Assembly: GCF_009831655.1 (NCBI RefSeq) | Contig: NZ_WRPA01000005.1 | Span: 1-64,000, forward strand | From: Shewanella insulae | GTDB lineage: Bacteria; Pseudomonadota; Gammaproteobacteria; Enterobacterales; Shewanellaceae | Reading direction: 5' to 3' | Length of the DNA stretch: 64,000 nucleotides | Shown: positions 1 through 7,415 of the stretch, one piece after another | Layout of the letters: each line of letters starts with the position of its first letter | How positions within the stretch are numbered: the first letter of the stretch is position 1 | Notes under the pieces: model-generated | The model's database searches: none | What the model was told of the DNA's origin: nothing | Seen by the model: only the letters and a program-made list of their open reading frames with translations | Position numbers and translations under genes: made by a program

Positions 1-16
1 GTAGTATTGTAATGTC

Positions 17-78
17 GCGCATGGTGTTGTTCTAGTTTGTTTTTGGCGAAATTGATTAGATCAAACAGCACCATGCGT
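17..78. repeat. Imperfect inverted repeat at left edge
   Basis: Arms at 17-31 and 64-78 are complementary except for one or two positions and enclose a 32-base loop. The repeat lies just before the first cassette-like junction (131-137). It may be the stem of a recombination site (a long attC, or part of attI) whose left end is outside the window, but a matching left core site is not visible, so the identity is uncertain. Confidence 0.45.
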
Positions 79-130
79 GTCTACTAATTGATTGTACAAG
101 GAATTATCTGGGGATTCCCTAGAGCAAAGC

Positions 131-137
131 GTTAAGT
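131..137 (+). other. Possible integron core site (cassette junction)
   Basis: The heptamer GTTAAGT matches the integron core consensus GTTRRRY. It sits 12 bases before the start of the first cassette gene, as expected for the junction between attI or a previous attC and a cassette. A match this short is weak alone. It gains weight from the clear attC at 1218-1318 that closes the same putative cassette. Confidence 0.45.
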
Positions 138-149
138 TACAAGGAAAGT

Positions 150-506
150 ATGGTGTACCAATTAAAGTTAGAAGATCTTAATTATTACATTCCTAGACAT
201 GACGAAATTAGGCAGCAAGATATTTTATGGTTAGCGCCCGAAGTACATGCTGGCGCTAATGCTAGCGGTTTATTAGCTTCAGCTACCATACAAAGCGAGG
301 AGTTGACACTTTATATTGATGAACGCTTTATTAAAAACATGACATTTGTTGGTGGTTTTCTAGTTCGAGATATTGACGCGCCTAAAATAGCTGAATTTGT
401 TAATCAAATTAAACATGAATTTAGACCATCACTTGATACAAGTGAATGGCTAATTAAAGGTAGTGGTGATTGGATTCACGGCAAGGAAGTTAAAAAAAGA
501 AAGTAA
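150..506 (+). CDS. Cassette-borne hypothetical protein
   Basis: This 118-residue protein matches no family I recognise. It has no signal peptide or membrane segment and ends in a short lysine/arginine-rich tail. The ATG is preceded by a good ribosome binding site (AAGGAAAG). The gene is AT-rich compared with the core genes further right. It lies between a core-like site at 131-137 and the attC at 1218-1318 and shares that putative cassette with the next gene, whose ATG begins one base after this stop. That spacing suggests translational coupling, so the two products may act together. This pairing is inference only. Confidence 0.7.
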   Translation: MVYQLKLEDLNYYIPRHDEIRQQDILWLAPEVHAGANASGLLASATIQSEELTLYIDERFIKNMTFVGGFLVRDIDAPKIAEFVNQIKHEFRPSLDTSEWLIKGSGDWIHGKEVKKRK

Positions 507-507
507 A

Positions 508-1218
508 ATGGAGGCGTTAACGAGATGGATTTTATGGTCTCGCTCAATTGAAAAGGCAAACCTAAATTTTAATTTTCATTCTGCCACTGTTTTAAATAAA
601 AAATACAAGTTTAAATCCAATAACAAAAGAGATAAAAATATTGAAAAGTTTGAAGTCCTATTTGATTCAATATTTACATCTCTTAAGGCTCATAGTAAAG
701 CAAAGTTAAGAGTTGTTACTGATAATGTAGATGGCGCACAAAAAACCGCTTTCTTAAATTCAATAGCAACAGCAAAGCAGTACATGAACATATCTGGGGA
801 AATCTTACCTAAAGATGATTTCAACAGTTTAGATTCATGTCTAATGCAGTTTGTTGATATGAATATATACCCTTTAAGTCGTTTTATGATGCCGCAAAAC
901 AATAACATCCTTATGGACTTCGAAAATTTCGCTTTAGAGCATGTCAATGGCAGCATACACAAAACTTTTGAGGAAAAAGGCAACCTTTACACTCATTATT
1001 TAGCAGCTAAATATCACATTTTGAAAGAGTTGTTCCATGTTTTAAGGCACTCAATAAGGAAAAATCAATACTTCCATGGTTGCAATGAGCCCCAATCTTC
1101 TTGTCATTTACTTAGCGACAAAATCCATTTAAATTTTGGTTCAATTGTAGACTCTGCAATCCATTCGTTTTGTTCGAACCCCAAAGGTGCAAAATTGATG
1201 AATTTGTCGAAATTGTAA
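508..1218 (+). CDS. Cassette-borne hypothetical protein, coupled to upstream gene
   Basis: The protein is 236 residues from the ATG at 508. An in-frame ATG at 463 lies inside the previous gene, so 508, one base after the previous stop, is preferred. The product is rich in Lys, Asn, His and Phe, without a signal peptide or clear transmembrane helix. The C-terminal half contains several His and Cys residues around residues 150-220. I do not recognise the family. Its stop codon (1216-1218) touches the first base of the attC site, the usual compact arrangement of integron cassettes. AT content is high, consistent with acquisition by transfer. Confidence 0.7.
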   Translation: MEALTRWILWSRSIEKANLNFNFHSATVLNKKYKFKSNNKRDKNIEKFEVLFDSIFTSLKAHSKAKLRVVTDNVDGAQKTAFLNSIATAKQYMNISGEILPKDDFNSLDSCLMQFVDMNIYPLSRFMMPQNNNILMDFENFALEHVNGSIHKTFEEKGNLYTHYLAAKYHILKELFHVLRHSIRKNQYFHGCNEPQSSCHLLSDKIHLNFGSIVDSAIHSFCSNPKGAKLMNLSKL

Positions 1219-1318
1219 CTTAACAAACTGTTAAACAGGGACAAAATACAGTTGGCTTTTGCTCCTTCGTCGCTTAATTTTAGCCAACTATATTTTGCCC
1301 ATTAACAGGGCGTTAAAT
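1218..1318 (+). other. Integron attC recombination site
   Basis: The left core ACTTAAC (1218-1224) and right core GTTAAAT (1312-1318) fit RYYYAAC and GTTRRRY. Between them, the left half and the reverse complement of the right half agree over three blocks: TTAAC, CTGTTAA and CAAAATA followed by an AGTTGGC-type end. Small bulges separate the blocks, as expected for a folded single-stranded attC. The loop is about 1256-1283. Length is 101 bp, within the range of chromosomal-integron attC sites. It begins at the stop of the preceding gene and ends 26 bp before the next start. Confidence 0.85.
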
Positions 1319-1344
1319 TCTTAGGATAGTTCGGTTCAATTAAG

Positions 1345-1719
1345 ATGGATGATCGTGCATTTACAAAACTATTAGAATTTCTCAATAGAGTTCCATCTAT
1401 TCAAGGCGCTATTGGGCATGGTTCTGAAGATGATGGCCGTTGGTGGGTGAAATTTGAGGTCGACATCACTAGCCCGATTGCATGGCAAACCGTACAAGAG
1501 TTCGGGCATGTGCTCAATTACTTGTCATTAGATGAGCGTTTACCAACAAGTTTTCATCCAGTATCACCACCGCCATATATGAATGGTGGCCCTGATGAGT
1601 TTCTATCGTGGGTCATCGAGTGTCACGATCAAGAGTTCAAGCCAGGTACATGTGCAAAATGGCTTGAAGGTCGCCTTCCAAATCCCGTTGAAGATTTAGA
1701 TCAATGGAATATGGAGTAA
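1345..1719 (+). CDS. Cassette-borne hypothetical protein
   Basis: A 124-residue acidic soluble protein with no signal peptide or membrane helix. It is rich in Trp and Pro, with a PPP run near residue 75. It is the only ORF between two attC-like sites (1218-1318 and 1725-1824), the one-gene layout of an integron cassette. I recall similar small unknown proteins in environmental cassettes, but cannot name a domain. No function is assigned. There is no obvious promoter in the 26 bp before it, so it would depend on transcription from the left. Confidence 0.75.
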   Translation: MDDRAFTKLLEFLNRVPSIQGAIGHGSEDDGRWWVKFEVDITSPIAWQTVQEFGHVLNYLSLDERLPTSFHPVSPPPYMNGGPDEFLSWVIECHDQEFKPGTCAKWLEGRLPNPVEDLDQWNME

Positions 1720-1724
1720 AATGA

Positions 1725-1824
1725 ATTTAACAAGGCGCAGCAACCGACCTCCGACAATTGTCACCTTTTTTGCTTGCGCAAAAATGGCGCCAATTACCTC
1801 CGGCGGCTGTGCGCGGCGTTGGTA
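1725..1824 (+). other. Second attC-like site, imperfect
   Basis: The left core ATTTAAC (1725-1731) fits the consensus. The right core GTTGGTA (1818-1824) departs from GTTRRRY. The two halves still pair in blocks: AAC near the ends, a GCGCA/TGCGC block, AATTG, and a central TTTTTGC/GCAAAAA. Interior loops separate the blocks. It starts 5 bp after the stop of the second cassette gene. Together with the non-consensus right core, this suggests the old end of a cassette array that is no longer followed by a functional cassette. Confidence 0.65.
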
Positions 1825-2126
1825 TGACTCCCACTGTCAAGTCGAGCGCACAAATATCGGCCTAAATTATTAAGCCTTTTGCCTTTCTCAAACTAAGTTG
1901 AGTTAACGCAGTCGATTAAGCCAGTAAGTTCGTCGGTTGTCATGCTGGTATCCGTGGATTACTTATTTTTCAATAAGCAGCGCCTACCTTACTTTTTCCG
2001 TCGTGGCACCTGTCTTCAGTCTATGCACGTGGTTCAATGGGATATTTATCCCATTGCCATCCTAACGCCGTCGGTGGTTGTGCCACACCCGATGCTTCAT
2101 CAGCTGCATTAACTCAAAATCTATTT

Positions 2127-2309
2127 TCATGCAGGCACTCTCGCAAGTCGTAATTTCGGATTAACTGGCGCGAGTACCACTTCTCTGGATATTGCCCAAA
2201 TGTAGGCGATCATTTCTCTCGCAATTGCAGTGACAACCACATTTTGAGGCATTAGGGTGTCAATGAAATACGGGCCATTCCAAAACGGTGAATCGCTAGT
2301 AGGGTAACG
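2127..2309 (-). pseudogene. IS110/IS1111-family transposase C-terminal remnant
   Basis: Reading on the minus strand, the segment encodes a tail with VVTAIAREMIAYIWAISREV near its middle. This closely resembles the conserved C-terminal block of IS110/IS1111 transposases (typically a VAIARELxGFIWAI pattern, from memory). The frame ends in a normal stop (2127-2129). No start, DEDD catalytic domain or serine region is present; only ~60 codons survive. The next bases on the minus strand (~1900-2126) may be the untranslated end of the same element. They include a palindromic GGGATA/TATCCC segment, but I see no gene there. Confidence 0.55.
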
Positions 2310-2322
2310 AACTAAGTTTGTG

Positions 2323-2347
2323 AAAAAAGCGAGCCATTTGGCTCGCT
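2323..2347 (-). terminator. Rho-independent terminator of the unknown two-gene operon
   Basis: On the minus strand an 8-bp stem (AGCGAGCC / GGCTCGCT, loop of four) is followed by a run of six T. It lies 8 bp after the stop of the minus-strand gene at 2356-2757. Confidence 0.85.
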
Positions 2348-2355
2348 AGTAGGTG

Positions 2356-2757
2356 TTACAAGTCATCATTTAACCTGTCTGCCCAGTGTTGCTCAGCTTG
2401 GTCAAAATATTCATTAGGATAGAGGCCATATAGTTCCAAAAACTCATGTTTGAACAAGTTACAGAAAGCTCTGATCTCTTCCTTTAGCAATAGGAGAATG
2501 ATGTACATGTCAATGCCCTCAAGATATTGGTTAGTGAACTCTGGAAAGTCCTCTAGGATAGACTTGCTTACGCTGATCCCTAAAATTCTTCCAGCTGAAT
2601 CCCTATGCTGATAGATGTACTGTCCGAAGCTAACTTCGATGGTTCCTTGAACATTCTTTTGCTGCTCAGCAAGCAAAAGAACAGTGCAGTGGTCATCCCA
2701 GGGACTTTTTGATTTCCTTTGATACTCTCTAATAAACAGTGACTTGTTGTTGCTCAT
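2356..2757 (-). CDS. Hypothetical protein, second gene of island operon
   Basis: A 133-residue protein of unknown family, without signal peptide or evident membrane segment. A hydrophobic stretch near residue 88 (IILLLL) is too short and too amphipathic to call a helix across the membrane. A strong ribosome binding site (AGGAG) precedes the ATG by 6-7 bases. It begins 8 bp after the stop of the upstream gene at 2766-3044 and is followed by a clear terminator, so the two form a small operon. The pair sits between two decayed insertion-sequence remnants in the accessory island. Function cannot be inferred from sequence alone. Confidence 0.75.
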   Translation of the reverse strand: MSNNKSLFIREYQRKSKSPWDDHCTVLLLAEQQKNVQGTIEVSFGQYIYQHRDSAGRILGISVSKSILEDFPEFTNQYLEGIDMYIILLLLKEEIRAFCNLFKHEFLELYGLYPNEYFDQAEQHWADRLNDDL

Positions 2758-2765
2758 GGCTTCTC

Positions 2766-3044
2766 CTAGTTAATGGATGATGTGTCCTCTTCAATAACTA
2801 GGTTCGTTAGTGGCATATTATTCAAGCATTGATACAAGAACTCTAAAACAAGTTCGCATTCAATTTCATTTAAGCCATTTTTGCCAAGGTAAGATTCAAC
2901 CGAGTAGAGTAGAAATTCCTGTTCAGCAAGTAGCCCGAGTTGAACATCGCTGACGGTTTCAAGCTCTATGTTTATCGCCTTATAAAGTTTTTTAATGATG
3001 GCTCTTAGGCTGATGAGCTGAAGAGCGATAGTGTTGTTTTTCAT
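2766..3044 (-). CDS. Hypothetical protein, first gene of island operon
   Basis: A 92-residue, Leu- and Glu-rich, probably all-helical acidic protein without a signal peptide. I do not recognise a domain. The start is supported by AGGAG six bases upstream of the ATG. It is the first gene of a minus-strand pair with 2356-2757. A small helical protein before a larger unknown one within a mobile island would fit several two-component accessory systems (for example toxin-antitoxin or immunity pairs). Nothing in the sequence shows which, if any. Confidence 0.72.
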   Translation of the reverse strand: MKNNTIALQLISLRAIIKKLYKAINIELETVSDVQLGLLAEQEFLLYSVESYLGKNGLNEIECELVLEFLYQCLNNMPLTNLVIEEDTSSIN

Positions 3045-3116
3045 AGGTACTCCTAATTATGTTTATAGCGACCTAAGTGGCCGTATGACTAACTAGGGTA
3101 GAGCCGAGCGAATTGT

Positions 3117-3303
3117 ATGGGTTTTCAAATGGTCAATGCGCCACAGCACAAGCGTTGTTTTAGCATGAGCTTATTGATGTTAGCTGAACAAGGTTGGTCG
3201 AATTATGGAATTGTCACAGAAGGACGCAGTTATTAACTCTGTAGCGATTTACAATTGGATGCGATTTTGGCGGGAGAAACTAGATGGGCTTGTACCAAAC
3301 TAG
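3117..3303 (+). pseudogene. IS630-family transposase N-terminal remnant, frameshifted
   Basis: Two overlapping short frames together resemble the N-terminal helix-turn-helix of IS630/Tc1-type transposases. Frame one (3117-3236) carries LLMLAEQGWSNYGI; frame two (3205-3303) carries AIYNWMRFWREKLDGLVP. This matches the family pattern of a 'QGWS' helix followed by 'VYNWIxxWxxxGLDGL'. The shift between frames, and the absence of any DDE catalytic domain downstream, show a broken remnant. Identification rests on remembered family patterns. Confidence 0.5.
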
Positions 3304-3557
3304 TCAAAATGATTTGTGTTACTGACTGAATTACTTTTTTGCAACTAAGAGTTTGTTATTAAGTTAAACAAAGTGGGTCTCACACATGTCGCAATTGGTG
3401 GGTCAATTTTTCATGTAATTTAACGCCTATTGAAGAGAAGCATCTGCAGAGAATGTGGGGGGCTACTACAAAGAGAGTGAATAAGCATCTACAAGGCCCA
3501 CATCATTACAAAAAGTAATCGAAAGGACACCAGATTTAATGCGGATTTTCGTCGTAG

Positions 3558-3590
3558 GTTTGACCAGAGTTTGACCAGAGTTTGACCATG
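3558..3590 (+). repeat. Three tandem copies of an 11-bp unit
   Basis: The unit GTTTGACCAGA occurs twice exactly and a third time with the last two bases changed. A fourth partial match (GTTTGA) follows at about 3592. It lies ~80 bp from the 3' end of tRNA-Pro, inside the accessory side. Role unknown. The rest of 3304-3620 holds no gene I can support. Confidence 0.8.
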
Positions 3591-3621
3591 TTTGAATTAC
3601 CAACAATAAGTCATTAGACAC

Positions 3622-3660
3622 AAAAAAGCCTGTAACTCATTAAGAAGTACAGGCTTTTTT
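3622..3660 (-). terminator. Terminator downstream of tRNA-Pro
   Basis: An 8-bp stem AGCCTGTA / TACAGGCT is flanked by A- and T-runs on both sides, so it could work in either direction. It lies 12 bp past the 3' end of the minus-strand tRNA-Pro. Confidence 0.8.
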
Positions 3661-3671
3661 GATTAAGAATT

Positions 3672-3748
3672 TGGTCGGTATGAGAGGATTCGAACCTCCG
3701 ACCCCTGACACCCCATGACAGTGCGCTACCGGGCTGCGCTACATACCG
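3672..3748 (-). tRNA. tRNA-Pro (anticodon GGG)
   Basis: The 77-base gene has a 7-bp acceptor stem (CGGTATG / CATACCG), discriminator A and encoded CCA (complement of 3672-3674). The D-arm contains AGCGCAGCCCGGTAGCGCA and the T-loop GGTTCGAATCC. Aligned to the E. coli proL gene from memory, the anticodon loop ATGGGGT gives anticodon GGG. The 3' end faces the cassette/IS island, the classic orientation for tRNA-targeted island insertion. Confidence 0.95.
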
Positions 3749-3796
3749 ATTTTATCCAAAGCAGCAAAGACTTGGGGTCTGCTTCGAACAGGCAGA

Positions 3797-3825
3797 ACTT
3801 TATCAAGTCGTTTGCCCCTGTGCAA
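3797..3825 (-). promoter_or_regulatory. Probable promoter of tRNA-Pro
   Basis: On the minus strand, TTGCAC (-35) and TAAAGT (-10) are separated by 17 bases, about 50 bp before the tRNA. The short direct repeats around 3900-3970 (AATGACTCAG twice) have no assigned role. Confidence 0.5.
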
Positions 3826-3970
3826 GTGTTTCGGCGGTTGAGTCCGATCGACTGCCTAGTTTATAGTCGCTGACTGCTCGACCTAAGTCGTTGGTGCACA
3901 GCGATCTAATGATCAGTGACTCGGGACTTAATGACTCAGTCCCAGTTCTCGGCTCTAAATGACTCAGGGC

Positions 3971-5758
3971 CTAGTGATTGTAGAAGCGTCGTCCTTCGCG
4001 CATCACCTGAATTAGCTCGGGCGCGCTGATCTTTTTGTTGCGCAGACGCTTGCTATAGTCACGGTTATAGATACGGTACTTGCCGTGTCTATCGATCACC
4101 GTGATCTCATCTTCCTGATAGATACCAAACACCAGGTTGTCGCCGATATAGGTCCAGTTCTCGCTTTGGGGCTGAAGTATGTTGCGCCCGGCGCTGTAGT
4201 CGCTCGCCTTGTTGGTGCAGTCCAGCAGCTGGGTCATCAGGGTCGGCACCACGCCGTAGTGGCTGCTAGGGTAGGTGACCTTCTTGTCATACTCCATGCC
4301 GGGCCAGTGGATGATCAGTGGTACATGCACGTTGGCCGGTGACAGGTTGCCACGCTGATTGTCGTTGTCGCCGGTGAATACCTTGCCCGACACGCCGGTG
4401 ACCATCACGAAGGTGCTGGCCGGTAGACGTTCGATAAGCTTTTGCAGCTGCTTGTCGACAAAGTTGAGGGACTGACGGTATTGGTTGAACAACACCTTCT
4501 GCGCCGGCTTAAGTGGTGTGCTCGGTTTCACCGTCTCAATCCCCAGGAAGCCGATCGGCGTGTCGTAGCTGTCGGGGCTCTGCAGGTTGAGCAGGGCAAA
4601 CCAAGGCTTGTCTTGCTGCATGCGCCACTGGTTGAAGCTGTCGATGGATTGAATATCGGCATCGGCCACGCCGTTAGTGAGCGGCTGAATGTGCGAGGTC
4701 ATATCCTGATAGATGGCCTGCGGCTCGATATTGCTGGTTTCGGGGGCGAAACGCGCCAGGGTGTAGCCCTGTTTAGCCAGCTCCTGGGTGAACACAGGCG
4801 AGCGATAGCTGAGATCGCTGGCGGCGATATAGCTGCCCTGCAGGCCATAGAGCAGGGAGAACATGCCGCTGTTATGCATATTGCCGCCACTCAGGTGCTG
4901 CTTAAATTCATGGTTGTGTCTGCCGTATTCGTACAGGAAGGGCATGGTCTCTTTGTCCACCAGATCGGCCCTAAAGCCGTCGATGGCGATCATCAAGATG
5001 TTGAGCTCTGGGTCGGCGCTACACTGCAGCGGCGAGATCGGGTAGTTGAGACTCGGTTGTAGTTTGCTCGGATCTTGTGCCTTGCTGCTCTTCTCTATGC
5101 CGTGGCTCTCCATGAAGGAGCGCGCGGTGGCCGGATAGGAGAGCGGATAGGCGTCATCCAGGCGGGTGATCTCAGTGATGTCGGCGGCGTCGGCCCAGAT
5201 ATGAATCAGGTGGCTGCTGACGAAACAGAGGCCAATAACCAAGACCACCTTGGGGCCATAGTTAGACTTGCGGATCTTCTCTATGCGTTTCCACAGGTAG
5301 TTGGCGGCGGTCAGCTCAAGGATGATGATCCCAAGCGGCGTAACTATATAAGAGGTGCCTTGCAGCAGGGCGTTGAGATCGGCCCAGGCGATGTCGAACA
5401 CAAATGGACTAAGGTGCAGACCATAGTCGTCGTAAATCAGGGTGTCATACAGCAAGATACACAGGCCAAGGGTGGCGGCAAAGGCCGCGAGTCCGCGCAA
5501 TATCTTGGAGTAGGGCAGTAAGAGGGTGATGGGAAACAGCACCACCAGATAGACGATGAAGGCGAGAAAACTAAAGTGGCCCAGGGTGCTGATGGCCAGA
5601 TAGCCCCAGCCAATCCAAGACTCGGGCGCGCCCACGGTTTCAATATAACGGACGCCGACTATCATCGCCAAGAAGCCGTTGAAGAAGGCAAACCAATGCC
5701 CCCAACTGACTAAGCGTGACACACGATCACGGCCCATCTCTTTTTTACGCTCGATCAT
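3971..5758 (-). CDS. yejM: Inner-membrane DUF3413/sulfatase-fold protein YejM (PbgA/LapC)
   Basis: The 595-residue protein has about five hydrophobic helices in the first ~190 residues (DUF3413) and a periplasmic alkaline-phosphatase/sulfatase-fold domain starting near residue 255 with the metal-site-like segment IAIDGFRADL. In enterobacteria the homologue senses lipopolysaccharide in the inner membrane and controls LpxC stability. Length fits the family (~585). It is followed on the same strand, upstream, by yejL, and yejK is divergent, the usual gammaproteobacterial arrangement. No truncation is seen. The start at 5758 could alternatively be the Met six codons later. Confidence 0.92.
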   Translation of the reverse strand: MIERKKEMGRDRVSRLVSWGHWFAFFNGFLAMIVGVRYIETVGAPESWIGWGYLAISTLGHFSFLAFIVYLVVLFPITLLLPYSKILRGLAAFAATLGLCILLYDTLIYDDYGLHLSPFVFDIAWADLNALLQGTSYIVTPLGIIILELTAANYLWKRIEKIRKSNYGPKVVLVIGLCFVSSHLIHIWADAADITEITRLDDAYPLSYPATARSFMESHGIEKSSKAQDPSKLQPSLNYPISPLQCSADPELNILMIAIDGFRADLVDKETMPFLYEYGRHNHEFKQHLSGGNMHNSGMFSLLYGLQGSYIAASDLSYRSPVFTQELAKQGYTLARFAPETSNIEPQAIYQDMTSHIQPLTNGVADADIQSIDSFNQWRMQQDKPWFALLNLQSPDSYDTPIGFLGIETVKPSTPLKPAQKVLFNQYRQSLNFVDKQLQKLIERLPASTFVMVTGVSGKVFTGDNDNQRGNLSPANVHVPLIIHWPGMEYDKKVTYPSSHYGVVPTLMTQLLDCTNKASDYSAGRNILQPQSENWTYIGDNLVFGIYQEDEITVIDRHGKYRIYNRDYSKRLRNKKISAPELIQVMREGRRFYNH

Positions 5759-5857
5759 AGGGATCCGTTATTTGTTGAAATACTTGTCTATCTTAATTTT
5801 TTTTAAGGCGGATTGGCCAGTTTTTTGCGCACAAAAACCGCTTTTTAGCCGTTGGTG

Positions 5858-6073
5858 TTAGCTTTTTACCGACTGGGTCAGCACCTTGGCAAACTGCTCG
5901 GCCACCTGTTCACGCGCCGCCTCAGGTACCTTGCGGTGCAGCAGATCTGTGACACAGTTGCCCAGAACCATGAGGCTGAGGTCGGTTGGTGCCTGGTGCT
6001 TGTCCAGTACAGCCAGGATCTCGGCGATGACGGCTTCGACCTGGGCGTTTGAATATTTAGATTGGATAGCCAT
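5858..6073 (-). CDS. yejL: YejL family (DUF1414) small protein
   Basis: From the ATG at 6073 the protein is 71 residues and aligns end to end with the remembered E. coli YejL (75 residues), including the signature APTDLSLMVLGN. An in-frame ATG further upstream (6139) would add 22 AT-rich-coded residues that the family lacks, so it is rejected. Function is unknown. It is a conserved partner in position of yejM (99 bp downstream) and yejK (divergent, 77 bp away). Confidence 0.9.
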   Translation of the reverse strand: MAIQSKYSNAQVEAVIAEILAVLDKHQAPTDLSLMVLGNCVTDLLHRKVPEAAREQVAEQFAKVLTQSVKS

Positions 6074-6111
6074 ATTTAAAAATTTTTTCACTTTAATTTG
6101 AAATAGCGGCA

Positions 6112-6117
6112 TATAAT
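6112..6117 (+). promoter_or_regulatory. Probable -10 element before yejK
   Basis: A perfect TATAAT lies 34 bp before the yejK start in the divergent yejL-yejK gap. No good -35 is visible at 16-18 bases, so only the -10 is called. Confidence 0.35.
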
Positions 6118-6150
6118 AACGGATTTCTACCAACATCACTATCGAGGCTT

Positions 6151-7182
6151 ATGAGTATTAACGTCGAACAAGCAATTATTCACGCGATATCCCAAGATGG
6201 CGAAGGCCAGCTCAGCTGTAGATTGCGTCCACAACCGCTACTAAATAGTCAAGCCGTTGAAGCCATGCTCGAAGAGCTGCATCAAACCTACACCAGTAAG
6301 TCGGGTAAGGGGTTTGGTCATTTTGGTACCCACGGCGAAGATGGTGAAGCAAACCCTAAGTTTAAAGAGGCACTGAGCCAGTATCTGGGTGGCGAGCTTG
6401 GGTTCGTCGAGTTTTCCGGCGTCGCGGGTCAGCTGCTGCAGGAAGAACTCGCCAAGTATGACTTTAGCCAGGGCGGTTTCCTGCTGCTGGCCTGCTATAC
6501 CTATATGACCAGCGACTACCTGTTTGTCTCCCTGCTCAATGCCAAGTCGTCGATGACGGTACTGGACGACATGGAGCTGTCGCAAAACACCCACCTGGAT
6601 CTTAACAACGTGCAGCTGGCGGCCCGAATCGATCTGACCGAGTGGCAGGCCGATCCGGATTCGCTCAAGTATATCTCCTTCGTGCGCGGCCGCGCCGGAC
6701 GTAAGGTGGCCGACTTCTTCCTCGATTTCATGGGGTGTGTCGAAGGGGTGAACACCAAGGCGCAGAACAAGTCGCTGATGAACGCGGTAGAAGATTTCGT
6801 GGCCAACAGCGAGCTGACCAAGGATGAGCGCCAGCAATGCCGCGAGAAGGTGTTCGAGTACTGCACCGAGCAGGTCGATAGCGGCGCCGATATTCAGCTT
6901 AAAGACCTGGCCGATGAACTGGCCGATGCGGGAATGGACTCCTTCTACGATTTCGCCCAGGGCGGCGACTATGAGCTGGAGGAGGAGTTTCCCGGCGACA
7001 AGCCGACCCTGCGTCAGCTGAAGAAGTTTTCCGGTACCGGTGGTGGCGTGACCATCAGCTTCGACGGTCAGCATCTGGGTGAGCGGGTGATCTACGACCC
7101 CATCTCAGATTCTATTTTGATCAAGGGCGTGCCGGCTAACCTGAAGGATCAATTAGATCGCCGCCTCAAGGGCGGTCAATAA
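6151..7182 (+). CDS. yejK: Nucleoid-associated protein YejK (NdpA)
   Basis: A 343-residue soluble protein that matches the 37-kDa nucleoid-associated family NdpA (E. coli YejK, ~335 residues) in length, start and context. The N-terminal block around residues 45-75 includes GKGFGHFG, and the segment around 185-190 is [10 protein letters not shown]; both are typical. It is divergent from yejL and yejM and followed by a terminator at 7212-7240. It binds DNA or the nucleoid fraction; the precise role is not well established. Confidence 0.92.
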   Translation: MSINVEQAIIHAISQDGEGQLSCRLRPQPLLNSQAVEAMLEELHQTYTSKSGKGFGHFGTHGEDGEANPKFKEALSQYLGGELGFVEFSGVAGQLLQEELAKYDFSQGGFLLLACYTYMTSDYLFVSLLNAKSSMTVLDDMELSQNTHLDLNNVQLAARIDLTEWQADPDSLKYISFVRGRAGRKVADFFLDFMGCVEGVNTKAQNKSLMNAVEDFVANSELTKDERQQCREKVFEYCTEQVDSGADIQLKDLADELADAGMDSFYDFAQGGDYELEEEFPGDKPTLRQLKKFSGTGGGVTISFDGQHLGERVIYDPISDSILIKGVPANLKDQLDRRLKGGQ

Positions 7183-7211
7183 CCTAATTGTAACGGCTTA
7201 GTTAGCGCCAG

Positions 7212-7240
7212 AAAAAAGCGTCTGTGTTAGGCGCTTTTTT
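7212..7240. terminator. Terminator after yejK
   Basis: AAAAAAGCG and CGCTTTTTT pair around a short loop. The flanking A and T runs allow use from either strand; here it ends yejK. Confidence 0.85.
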
Positions 7241-7415
7241 CGTTTATGATGCTTTAAATAAGTTGTACTGGTCAGGCGGCGAACGCTTAGGCCCTGTGTG
7301 ACTTGCTAAAATATCGCAGATGAGTTGAAATTATCTGTTGAAACTAGAGTGTCCTCCGGCCGTTTGCCGATGGGACCATTTTAAGGTGGACTGTTTTTCT
7401 GCCGACGGAGCGTAA

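Noticed and set aside
1..149. Integron integrase promoter and attI
   Set aside because: Only an inverted repeat and one core-like heptamer are visible; no intI coding sequence is in the window, so attI is not called.
3850..3970. Short repeats around AATGACTCAG as an attachment or regulatory site
   Set aside because: Only two copies and a small hairpin; no link to a gene or known motif.
6241..7074. 277-codon ORF antisense to yejK
   Set aside because: Shadow of a GC-rich coding strand; yejK matches a known family over its full length.
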